Shown here piece by piece: positions 16,456-24,280 of a stretch of DNA of 39,450 nt. The DNA is from Bradyrhizobium sp. AS23.2 (GTDB taxonomy: Bacteria; Pseudomonadota; Alphaproteobacteria; Rhizobiales; Xanthobacteraceae), in assembly GCF_001908185.1 (NCBI RefSeq), contig NZ_LGHM01000036.1, forward strand, positions 1-39,450, given 5' to 3'. Position numbers and translations under genes: made by a program. The notes under the pieces were generated by a model. It was not told the DNA's origin. It worked only from the letters and a program-made list of their open reading frames with translations, and searched no databases. Numbering within the stretch: the first letter of the stretch is position 1; each line of letters begins with the position of its first letter.

Positions 16456-18014
16456 GTGAAACAAGAGATCTCCGAAGAACAGCGCAAGAGCGGCATTCTG
16501 ACGGGGGCCGTGATCGCCTTCCTCCTGCTCGCTCTGCCGCTCGCGGTGTGGCTGGACCTGACCGAGCTGAGCAAGACGGCGCTGCGCCGGCAGGCCGCCG
16601 ATCTCAACTCGGTCATCACCAGTGTGCGCAGCTACTATGCCTCCAATGTCGTCGGGCGCGTGCTCGCCAACCCTGACGGCACAACCAAGGTCGTGCACAA
16701 CTACGAATCCGTTCCCGGTGCGATCCCGATCCCGGCGACGCTGTCGCTCGAGCTCGGCCGGGTGATCGGCGCGCAGCAGGAGAACATCACCTACCGCTTC
16801 GTCTCGGACTTCCCGTTCCAGAACCGCGCCCCGCACCAGCTCGAAAAGTTCGAGAAGGACGCGCTGGATGCGCTTCGCAAGGATCCTGAAAAGAAGATCG
16901 TCGAGACCGAGACCTCGCTCTTCAACGACAAGGTCCGTCTGGTCGCGCCCGTCACGATGGGCCCGGCTTGCGTGAGCTGCCACAACAGCCACCCCGAGAG
17001 CCCGAAGAAGGACTGGAAGGTCGGCGATGTCAGGGGAATCCAGGAGGTGATCATCGCGCAGCCGATCGCGGCCAACATCTTCTCGTTCAAGTTCCTGCTC
17101 GCCTATTTCGTCATCGCCGCTGGAAGCGGCTTGGCGTTCCTCGCGCTGCAACGCCGCCAGGCCAGTCGTATCAAGAGCATGAACAAGGAGCTTGAATCCG
17201 CCAACGACTTCCTCGCCTCGCTCTCGATGAAGATCTCGCGCTACATTCCGCCGCAGGTCTACAAGAGCATCTTCTCCGGCCAGAAGGACGTCACCATCCA
17301 CACCGAGCGCAAGAAGCTCACCATCTTCTTCTCCGACATCCAGAATTTCACCGCGACCGCCGAGCGGCTTCAGCCGGAGTTGCTGACCCAGCTCCTCAAC
17401 GAATATTTCACCGAGATGTCGGCGATCGCCCATGAATATGGCGGCACCATCGACAAGTTCATCGGCGATGCCATGCTGATCTTCTTCGGCGATCCCGAGA
17501 CCAAGGGCGACCGCGCCGACGCTCAGGCCTGCCTCCAGATGGCCTGGCGCATGCAGCACCGTCTCACCGAGCTCAATGCGAAGTGGCGGGCCTCCGGCAT
17601 CGAGCAGCCGTTCCGTTCTCGCATGGGCATCAATTCCGGTTATTGCAATGTCGGATCGGCAGCAGCGACCGCATGGACTACACCATCATCGGCGCCGAGG
17701 CGAACCTCGCCGCCCGCCTGCAATCGATCGCCGAACCCGGCGGCATCGTGCTGAGCTACGAGACGTTTGCGCTCGTCAGCGACATCGTGCGGGCGCACGC
17801 ACTGCCCGCGATCACGATGAAAGGCATCAGCCGCGAGGTGATTCCATATTCGGTCGACGCACTGAACGATGCCTCTGCTGAAAAGAGCGGAATCATCACC
17901 GAGCGCGCGCCCGGCCTCGAGCTCTATCTCGACCCCGCCATGGTGAAATCCGGCGACGCCGCCCGTGTGCGCTCGCTGCTGGAAAGCGCACTGGCCTCGC
18001 TGAGGCCTGCGTGA
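16456..18014 (+). pseudogene. Membrane adenylate cyclase with haem-c (DUF3365-like) sensor domain, frameshifted
   Basis: From a GTG at 16456: a membrane helix (17-35), a periplasmic domain (36-210) carrying one c-type haem site CVSCH (172-176) in a DUF3365/Tll0287-like context, a second helix (212-232), a short coiled linker, then a class III cyclase domain. Metal-binding Asp are D294 (FSDIQNFT) and D338 (IGDAML); K334 and, later, the Asp of RMDYTIIG fit ATP specificity. At about 17651-17665 the frame breaks: CNVG is followed by a shifted phase and resumes as SSDRMDYTIIGAEANLAARL in another frame, to the stop at 18014. A four-base loss removing the expected Asn-Phe of GNFGS explains it. The break removes the catalytic Asn/Arg pair from the first reading frame. 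It is either a recent null allele or an error. Confidence 0.8.
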
Positions 18015-18020
18015 GGGTGC

Positions 18021-19244
18021 TTATCGCTTCGCGCCTTCGGTGAATGCTGTTTCGATCACCTCGCCGAATGGCTGCCAGGAACGGCCGTCAAACTGGACGA
18101 GCCGCATCTGCTTGATCGGCAGATAGCTGTCCGGCGAGGTATTCATCCTGATGCTGGGCAACGCAAGGGAGGGCTTGTAGTCCCTAAGCGAAGCCGCCTG
18201 ACGCATGATGTTGTCGCGCGAGAAGTCGTCGCCGCATTGCTTCAGCACCTGCGTCAGTGCCTCGGCCGCGGCGTAGCCGTAGAGCGCAGCACTGTTGTTC
18301 GCGCTTTCGACTTGATAGAATTTGTCCATGAAGGCGAACCAGTTCTTCATGGCAGGATCGTCCTTCCACGCGGGGTCGCTCGGATCCTTCAGAAAGGCCG
18401 CTGAGACCACGCCGGCCGAATTCTCGAGGCCAGCAGGCGCCATCGCATTGGCGATCGAGGCGGAGGCATCGTTCACGATGAAGACCGGGTGCCAATTGAG
18501 TGACGCCGCCAGCTTGATCACCTTGGATGCCGTCGACGGCACGCCGAGAAAGACGAAAATATCGGCGTCCGCGCGCTTGAGGACCGAGACGTGCCCTTCG
18601 AGATGCTCATCGCCAATGTCGAAGGCGATGTCGACGAGGACATGACGGTTCAGGTCGCCAAGACCTTCCTGAATGCCCTTGTAGAGCGTGCGTCCGAACT
18701 GGTCGTTCTGCCAGAGCACGACGATCTTCTTCCGTGGGTAATAGGCCTGGATGTAGTTGGCGTAGATGCGCCCCTCCGACCGGAATGGCGGCTGCCAGCC
18801 CATGGTCCAGGGAAACGCCTTGGCCTGGCTCAGCTCCTCGTCGCCGGAGGCGACGAAAAGCTGCGGGATCTTCCTCTCATTCAGATACCAGCGCGTGGCG
18901 AGATTGCCGGGCGTGCCGAACGACCCGAACATCAGCTGGACGTCGTCCCTCTCGACCAGGTTGCGGGTCAGCTCCATCGCGGCCGCCGGATCGGAATTGT
19001 CGTCGCGCGTGATGAAGCGGATCTTGCGGCCGTTGATTCCGCCACGCGCGTTGATCATGTCGAAATAGGCGGCCTCCGCCTGGCCGATGGCGCCGAATTC
19101 CGAGAGCGGTCCCGAATACGGCATGACATTGCCGATGCGGATTTCCTGGTCGCTCGCCGGTTGTTCAGTGTGTTGCTGGGACATCGCGCCAAGCGATGCC
19201 AAGGCGATCATCGCAACGAACAGCATCCTGCCGATGATACGCAT
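18021..19244 (-). CDS. Periplasmic substrate-binding protein, branched-chain amino acid ABC type
   Basis: 407 residues from the ATG at 19244 (AAGGTG upstream); a GTG three codons earlier is an alternative. Signal peptide RMLFVAMIALASLGAMS. The mature protein has the type I periplasmic binding fold of LivJ-like proteins: IRIGNVMPYSGPLSEFGAIG at the start, ARGGINGRKIRFITRDDNSD, then SGDEELS and the hinge-proximal LYGYAAAEALTQVLKQCG. Such proteins capture amino acids, amides or aromatic acids for a high-affinity importer. No permease or ATPase genes are adjacent, so it is an orphan here. It converges on the cyclase gene with six bases between stops. Confidence 0.87.
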   Translation of the reverse strand: MRIIGRMLFVAMIALASLGAMSQQHTEQPASDQEIRIGNVMPYSGPLSEFGAIGQAEAAYFDMINARGGINGRKIRFITRDDNSDPAAAMELTRNLVERDDVQLMFGSFGTPGNLATRWYLNERKIPQLFVASGDEELSQAKAFPWTMGWQPPFRSEGRIYANYIQAYYPRKKIVVLWQNDQFGRTLYKGIQEGLGDLNRHVLVDIAFDIGDEHLEGHVSVLKRADADIFVFLGVPSTASKVIKLAASLNWHPVFIVNDASASIANAMAPAGLENSAGVVSAAFLKDPSDPAWKDDPAMKNWFAFMDKFYQVESANNSAALYGYAAAEALTQVLKQCGDDFSRDNIMRQAASLRDYKPSLALPSIRMNTSPDSYLPIKQMRLVQFDGRSWQPFGEVIETAFTEGAKR

Positions 19245-19420
19245 GTTCGACACCTTGATGTTGCCCCCTTGACGGAGGTCGGCTTAATCCGCATCGAGGC
19301 CGATTGATCTAGGTCAAGCCTTTGTCAATCCTGTGACTTGGCGGCTCGCTTCAAAACAGCGCACCTGTCAGCCCGAACGAAACGGCAGGCGTGTTGACGC
19401 GCCGTTGCGGCAGTCTCGAT

Positions 19421-19523
19421 CCCTCACCCTGAGGAGCCGCGAAGCGGCGTCTCGAAGGGCGAGGGCCACAGGCGGGCCTGCATCCTTCGAGACGCGCGCC
19501 AGTGCGCGCTCCTCAGGATGAGG
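19421..19523. repeat. Palindromic intergenic repeat, family B, second copy
   Basis: CCCTCACCCTGAGGAGCCGC ... GTCTCGAAGG, then a partial inverse copy CATCCTTCGAGACGCGC ... GCGCTCCTCAGGATGAGG. Related to 16199-16300. It lies in the 380-bp gap after the substrate-binding protein promoter. Confidence 0.8.
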
Positions 19524-19586
19524 CGCGTGCGCTCGTATGTTATTTTCTGATTGAGAGAGCGTGCCGTGTGGCATCCCCCTCCCTAA

Positions 19587-19608
19587 CCCTCCCCCGCAAG
19601 GGGGAGGG
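19587..19608. repeat. Perfect hairpin CCCTCCCCC-GCAA-GGGGGAGGG
   Basis: Nine-base perfect stem with a GCAA loop, part of a C/G-rich repeat whose related arm is at about 19689-19718. It could stop transcription of the hydrolase-like gene on the minus strand, but no T run follows on either strand. Confidence 0.6.
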
Positions 19609-19634
19609 AAGGCACCTTTGTTGGCGAAATGACT

Positions 19635-20690
19635 TCATTCATGAGCGCATCGGCGACGAGCACACGGCGCAGCCACGCGCTCCTCTGGGCTCCCTCCCCC
19701 CAGGGCAGGGGAGAGGGGTGGCCCGGTAAATGGTGAAAGTGGTCGCCGACAACACGCCTCTACGGCAATCCCCCGCGCCTCGAGCTGGTGCACCAGCAGC
19801 AGCGTCGGCTCGGCGAGACTGTCGCCGGAGCCGTCGAGGCCGAAGGCGCCGGCGATGCCGTCGCGGTTGCGCAGGAGCGAGGCGCGCGGGCAATGGCCGG
19901 CGCCGCAGAGCGTCTTCTTCAGGGTCTCGCCCTGGGTGATGAGGCCAGCGGGATCGTCCGTGGCCCAGGCCAGCACGATCGGAACGTCGACGTTGAGGAT
20001 GCCCGGGAAAGCCGACCGCTTGTCATACTGAGTGGCGTCAGCGCCGAGATAGGCCTTCACGCTATCGCTCGCGTCCTTGCCGGCGCGGTAGATGCCCGAG
20101 ATCAGCACGACGCCGGCGACGTCTGCGTGATCGGTCTGGAGCTCGGGATGCGCCAGCAGGGCGGCGACGTGAAAGGCACCGGCGCCGTAACCCACCGCGA
20201 CGATCTCGCGGGCGTCGCCGTTGAACAGGTCGATATTGCCATGAATCCAGGACAGCGCTGCCGCGACGTCGGTCGCACCAACCGGCCAGACCGCCGACGG
20301 CGCGAGGCGATAGTTGACCCGAACCCCGATCATGTCGTTGCGCGCGGCAAAACACATGACCTGGTCCTGGATCTCGCGGGCCAGGTCCGGCGCCCCCCGA
20401 TCGCCGGTGAAGGTGTCGCCCGCCACGAACAGCAGCACCGGCCGCGGAGTCTCCGCCTTGGTTGCGCTGGTAGCGACATCGAGCACGTTGGCTTCGCTCT
20501 CGCCGTAGCGCAGGCCGCGCGAGAAGGTGACCTGCTCGCACAGCCGTGCGGTGCCGCCGGCGGTCGTGTCGGAATCGGTGAGGCCTGTCAGGACAAGATC
20601 GGACGGCGCGGTCAGCCGTGCCGGCAGTGGACCGTGCGCGGAGGCAGTCGTGACGCTCAGAAAAAGGAAAAATGCGAGATAATTCTTCAT
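19635..20690 (-). CDS. Exported alpha/beta-hydrolase-fold protein lacking the catalytic serine
   Basis: From the ATG at 20690, giving a clear signal peptide (NYLAFFLFLSVTTASA); the reading to 20747 adds a hydrophilic leader and is rejected. The fold follows small carboxylesterases: RLCEQVTFSRGLRYGES, RVNYRLAPSAVWPVGATDVAAAL and WIHGNIDLFNGD are typical. But the nucleophile elbow reads GYGAG in place of G-x-S-x-G, and the oxyanion HGG is replaced by VAGDTF. It is therefore probably not an esterase in the usual sense. The last 40 or so residues (from about CCRRPLSPFTG) come from an intergenic palindromic repeat. A one-base change near 19750-19756 would give GDHFHHL, a His-containing end. The 3' end should be treated as uncertain. 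Confidence 0.68.
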   Translation of the reverse strand: MKNYLAFFLFLSVTTASAHGPLPARLTAPSDLVLTGLTDSDTTAGGTARLCEQVTFSRGLRYGESEANVLDVATSATKAETPRPVLLFVAGDTFTGDRGAPDLAREIQDQVMCFAARNDMIGVRVNYRLAPSAVWPVGATDVAAALSWIHGNIDLFNGDAREIVAVGYGAGAFHVAALLAHPELQTDHADVAGVVLISGIYRAGKDASDSVKAYLGADATQYDKRSAFPGILNVDVPIVLAWATDDPAGLITQGETLKKTLCGAGHCPRASLLRNRDGIAGAFGLDGSGDSLAEPTLLLVHQLEARGIAVEACCRRPLSPFTGPPLSPALGGGSPEERVAAPCARRRCAHE

Positions 20691-20813
20691 GTTGGTGCCG
20701 GCCCTGCCCGCCTCATATTGGCTTCCTCGTTGGGCCTGTCTTTTCAATTCGCCTTATTAGTTGGCTGGTCTTGAGGCGATTTCACGGCACCCTCGGCTGG
20801 CTCTCCAGGCCCG

Positions 20814-21308
20814 TCAATTCCCCGGCTGGAACGTGCAATCCGCCCCGCTGCCGTCCTTCCGCCTGATGGCGTTGGGGTCGATCGTGCAGCTCAGCTTGCT
20901 CAGGCTCTCGAAATTCGATCCCGCTGCGCCATCGGACGGGACGCCGGCCTGCGCTTCGGTTGCGAAGATCTCGTTGGCCGTAGAGCCGTTCACGGTCCTG
21001 ACCTTCTTGCCGAAGGTGACCTCGCAGTTGCGTGTGGTGATGTCGACATTGCCCGCGCGGCAGACAATCCTGTCAGCGGTCACCACGATCGGCTTCTTGT
21101 AGGGAATGTCGCTGTTGGCGGCGAACAGCATCGCCACCGCCTTCTTCTCGGCGCCCGACAGGTCCGGCGACAGCGGTGCGATCACACCCGCGAGCGCCAG
21201 CGCCGTCGAGCCCAAGACTTTTGCGGGCGTCGCGGCGGGGGCACCGGCAATGTTGAAGGCGGTCGCGACAACGAGAGCGGAGACGCGGATCAATCCAGCG
21301 GGCTTCAT
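20814..21308 (-). CDS. Small secreted protein of unknown function with four cysteines
   Basis: 164 residues from the ATG at 21308, preceded by GGAG; the ATG at 21320 overlaps that site and is less likely. Signal peptide GLIRVSALVVATAFNIAGAPAA. The mature protein contains YKKPIVVTADRIVCRAGNVD, TRNCEVTFG, LSCTIDP and ADCTF, so four Cys that could make two disulfides in the periplasm. I recognise no domain. It is 66 bp upstream of the hydrolase-fold gene's longest reading on the same strand, but separated from its true start by 123 bp, so linkage is unclear. Confidence 0.7.
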   Translation of the reverse strand: MKPAGLIRVSALVVATAFNIAGAPAATPAKVLGSTALALAGVIAPLSPDLSGAEKKAVAMLFAANSDIPYKKPIVVTADRIVCRAGNVDITTRNCEVTFGKKVRTVNGSTANEIFATEAQAGVPSDGAAGSNFESLSKLSCTIDPNAIRRKDGSGADCTFQPGN

Positions 21309-21542
21309 CCCTGTCTCCATGACCTCAAGTCTCAGGCCGCCTTCTTGCGCCGTGAACCGCGTGCATCCAGTCTAGCATGCAATCGGATTTGGAAGGCAAG
21401 GTGCCAATCGCGCGGTGGTTGCGCGGGGCGGCGGTTTTGCACCGATGTGTCAAACGGTTGTCGCACGCGACCGAGCCTCATGCGGGCAAGGCGCTTCTAC
21501 TTTGCATGGGGTTGTTTTCGCAGTTTTTGTCGGGACGGCCTG

Positions 21543-21790
21543 TCACGTCCGCTTCATCGTCCGGAAGGTGATGGAATAGCGGCGTGCCTCGACCGACGGG
21601 ATGCTGTGCTTCCATTGTGACCGCGTCTCGCCATCCATCATGTAGAGCGAGCGCGGCAGGGCCTCGAGCGTGTGGCGCTCCGAAGGCGCCGAACTGGAAG
21701 GGCTGGAGCGGCAATGCTGCGATGCGGCCGATCATCTCCTGCTCGACGGATGCCTCGATCCTCGCATTTCCGTGATGGAACCTAATGGCG
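21543..21790 (-). pseudogene. Remnant of an AlkB-like 2-oxoglutarate/Fe(II) dioxygenase
   Basis: Two pieces of one protein in different frames. The upstream piece reads EQEMIGRIAALPLQPFQFGAF. After a frame change near 21680, RSLYMMDGETRSQWKHSIP followed by SVEARRYSITFRTMK ends at a stop at 21543-21545. The second piece matches the C-terminal end of AlkB-family proteins, with the second iron His in WKHSIP and the Arg of RRYSITFR that binds 2-oxoglutarate. The N-terminus and the HxD motif are absent, so it is a decayed fragment. Confidence 0.6.
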
Positions 21791-21836
21791 GCTGATGCGA
21801 CTTATGTAAGACGCGGGAGAAACGTGCGAGGCTGTC

Positions 21837-21977
21837 ATGGCAGAGAAGCATACCGCAGACCCGGCAGAGATCATGCGGGCGAACGGTCATCCTGAGCTGG
21901 AATATGCCGCGGGCTGGACCATCGCCGGCCTGGTCACCATCGGCACCATCGTCGCAGTCTGGGTATTTGCGATCTAG
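21837..21977 (+). CDS. 46-residue single-pass membrane protein
   Basis: ATG at 21837, stop at 21975-21977. A hydrophilic head (AEKHTADPAEIMRANGHPE) precedes one hydrophobic helix (WTIAGLVTIGTIVAVWVFAI) that ends the protein. The purine-rich stretch GCGGGAGAAACG (21812-21823) lies upstream, a little far for a perfect ribosome site. Its stop overlaps the stop of the convergent histidine kinase gene by two bases, a compact arrangement typical of real genes. Function unknown; small tail-anchored proteins of this kind often accompany membrane complexes. Confidence 0.6.
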   Translation: MAEKHTADPAEIMRANGHPELEYAAGWTIAGLVTIGTIVAVWVFAI

Positions 21978-23560
21978 GCCACCGGAAACTGGAGCTCGAA
22001 CGCCGCGCCCTCGTCGGTCGGCTTGAACCTGATCGAGCCGCCATAGCTCGCCATCACCGCACGCGCGATCGCCAGCCCCATCCCTGTCCCGCCCTGGTCC
22101 CGCCGGGTGGTGAAGAACGCGTCAAAGATCCTGTCGCGGTTCGGCGCCGAGATCGGCTCGCCATCATTGCTGACCGTCAGAAGCAAGGTCGTGCGCTCGT
22201 CGACCGCCTCCAACCTGATCGTCCTCGCCTTGTGCCGCATCGCGTTATCGGCGAGATGCGACAGTACGATCAGCGCCTTCTCGCCGGACATGCCGATCAT
22301 CCGGTCGAGGCTGCCGCTGGCCGAGATTGAGCTTGCCGGAAACCGGCTCCTGAGGTCGGCGATCACGGGCGCAAGTTCGGTGCGCTCGTTCTGCGGCAGG
22401 CTTTCGGCGCGGGCCAGCTCGCGCAGCCGCTGCGCCATCGCTTCCAGCCGCTGTGTGTCCGACAGGATGTTCGCGATGAACGTCTTCTGCTCCGCCGGCG
22501 TCAGGCTGTCGGCCTTGCCCTGAAGCGAATCCTGCAGCAGCTCGGCCGCGCCCTTGATCGAGGTCAGCGGCGATTTCAGCTCGTGGGTAAGGTGGGCCGA
22601 GAAGGTCGCGATATAGTCGGAGCGCCGCGCCAGCTGCTCGGCCATGCCGAGGAAGCTGTGCGAGAGCTGGGCGAACTCCCGCGTGCCGTAGTGCCGGAGC
22701 GGCCGGAACGCCCCGCGGTCACCGCGGCCGATCCGTGCAGCGCGATCGATCAGCTCGCGCATCGGCAGCGTGATGGTGCGCGAGAATACGAGTCCGATCG
22801 CGATCGTGCCGAGGATCACGGCGAGCCCCGCCAGCACGAACTTGGCCCGCTCCTGGTAGAGATGGTCAAAAATGTTGCTTGGCGTCCGCGTGGTGTAGAT
22901 CACCCCCGCGACGCGGTTGTTGACGATGACCGGCATCGCCGAGAACACGTGCACGCCAAGGCCGCGGCTGAAGGAATAGATCGGCGGCGGCGGCTTGTCC
23001 GGCACGCGGTTGCGCAAAGTGGCGCGGTATTGCCCGTGCAGCGCGTCCGCGACCTCCTCGATATGGGCGAGCGATTGCCCGACCTCCTGGCGTCCGGCGA
23101 TCACCACGCCTTGCGGATCGAGGATCCGAAATCCCGCGAGCGTGACCTTCTGGGTCTCGCGGATGATCGGTGTCAGCCTGGCGCCGATCTCGACATAGGC
23201 CTGCTGCGCCGGTCGCGGCGCCGCCTGCGCATCCGGCCGACGCCGCAACAGGTCGTTGGCGGTCAGGTCGAGCGCGGGCCGGATCGGCGTGAACTGGTCG
23301 CCGGGATCGGGCAGCACACCGGGCGGCACTTCGGGACCGAGCGTAAGGCCGCTGTCGAGCCTGGCTGCGACCTCCTGCGCATAGATCGTCGCCAGCACGC
23401 GGCTCTGCGCGATCAGCTCGGCCTGGGTCTGGCGGATGAGCTGATTGTCGTAGAGGCGGAAGAAGAACAGGCCGACCAGCGGCAGCACGGCGACGGTCGC
23501 CAGCACCGCGAAGATCACGAGCCCGAGCGATGGCCGCCATTTGTCGGGTGCGGCGCTCAC
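21974..23560 (-). CDS. Sensor histidine kinase (ChvG/CreC-like architecture)
   Basis: 528 residues from a GTG at 23560 overlapping the response regulator stop by four bases (translational coupling). Membrane helix about 13-35, a 200-residue periplasmic sensor with the dCache-like piece TLAGFRILDPQGVVIAG, second helix about 247-266, HAMP, then the phosphoacceptor His in HLTHELKSPLTSIKG. The ATP-binding domain has the N box LSHLADNAMRH, RIFDAFFTTR (F box) and GGTGMGLAI (G2 box). It autophosphorylates in response to a periplasmic signal and passes phosphate to the adjacent regulator. The 3' end overlaps the stop of a convergent small membrane protein gene. Confidence 0.92.
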   Translation of the reverse strand: MSAAPDKWRPSLGLVIFAVLATVAVLPLVGLFFFRLYDNQLIRQTQAELIAQSRVLATIYAQEVAARLDSGLTLGPEVPPGVLPDPGDQFTPIRPALDLTANDLLRRRPDAQAAPRPAQQAYVEIGARLTPIIRETQKVTLAGFRILDPQGVVIAGRQEVGQSLAHIEEVADALHGQYRATLRNRVPDKPPPPIYSFSRGLGVHVFSAMPVIVNNRVAGVIYTTRTPSNIFDHLYQERAKFVLAGLAVILGTIAIGLVFSRTITLPMRELIDRAARIGRGDRGAFRPLRHYGTREFAQLSHSFLGMAEQLARRSDYIATFSAHLTHELKSPLTSIKGAAELLQDSLQGKADSLTPAEQKTFIANILSDTQRLEAMAQRLRELARAESLPQNERTELAPVIADLRSRFPASSISASGSLDRMIGMSGEKALIVLSHLADNAMRHKARTIRLEAVDERTTLLLTVSNDGEPISAPNRDRIFDAFFTTRRDQGGTGMGLAIARAVMASYGGSIRFKPTDEGAAFELQFPVA

Positions 23561-24261
23561 GCCTCTTTCTCGCAGCGGCCGAGCTTGAAGCCGACGCCGT
23601 GGATGGTCTCGATGACATTGTCGCAATTCTGCGCCGCGAGCTTGGAGCGGATGTTGCGGATATGGCTGTCGATGGTGCGGTCGGAGACCTGGATGTTGAG
23701 CTGATAGGCCGCCCGCATCAGCTGCTCGCGGTTGAAGACCGAAGTCGGCCGGGTCAGGAAGGCGCGCAGGATGCCGAACTCGATCGCGGTCAGCTTCAGC
23801 GGCGTGCCCGCGAAGGACGCCGCGTGCTGCTCTGGGTCGATCAGGAGGCCGCCTTGCGCTAACGCGGTGAGACCAGGCTTGGTCTCGCCGTTGCGGGGGC
23901 TGAGGCGGCGCAGGATGACGTTGACCCGCGCCACCAGCTCGCGCGGGCTGAACGGCTTTGTCACGTAGTCGTCGCCGCCGATTTCGAGGCCAAGCACGCG
24001 GTCGATCTCCTCGTCGCGCGCCGACAGGAACAGGATCGGCACGCCGGAGCCTTTGCGCACCTCGCGGCAGACGTCGAGGCCATCGAACTCGGGCATGCCG
24101 ATGTCGAGCACGATCAGATCGGGTTTGTCGGCGGCGAAGCGGCTCAGCGCCTCCTTGCCATCGCGCGCCTCGATCACGTCCATGCCGGCCTTCTTCAGGG
24201 CGACGCGAATGACCTCGCGGATGTGGCCTTCGTCGTCGACGATGAGAATGCGATGCGCCAA
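23557..24261 (-). CDS. OmpR/PhoB-family response regulator
   Basis: 234 residues from a TTG at 24261 with GGAG six bases upstream; the ATG reading to 24324 overlaps the previous gene and lacks a site. The receiver domain has the acidic pair (VDDE), the phospho-acceptor Asp in LIVLDIGMPEFDG, the Thr/Ser switch in LFLSARD and Lys in VTKPFSPREL. The C-terminal winged helix has TAIEFGILRAFLTRPTSVFN and SDRTIDSHIRNIRSKL. It binds DNA after phosphorylation by the kinase gene just downstream (4-bp overlap). The upstream membrane-protein gene ends 19 bp before, so all three form one operon. Confidence 0.93.
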   Translation of the reverse strand: MAHRILIVDDEGHIREVIRVALKKAGMDVIEARDGKEALSRFAADKPDLIVLDIGMPEFDGLDVCREVRKGSGVPILFLSARDEEIDRVLGLEIGGDDYVTKPFSPRELVARVNVILRRLSPRNGETKPGLTALAQGGLLIDPEQHAASFAGTPLKLTAIEFGILRAFLTRPTSVFNREQLMRAAYQLNIQVSDRTIDSHIRNIRSKLAAQNCDNVIETIHGVGFKLGRCEKEA

Positions 24262-24280
24262 GAAATTCTCCGCTTTCCCG

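Noticed and set aside
16171..17559. 462-residue minus-strand frame opposite the cyclase
   Set aside because: Antisense to a gene with clear catalytic motifs; composition is that of a reverse-strand artefact.
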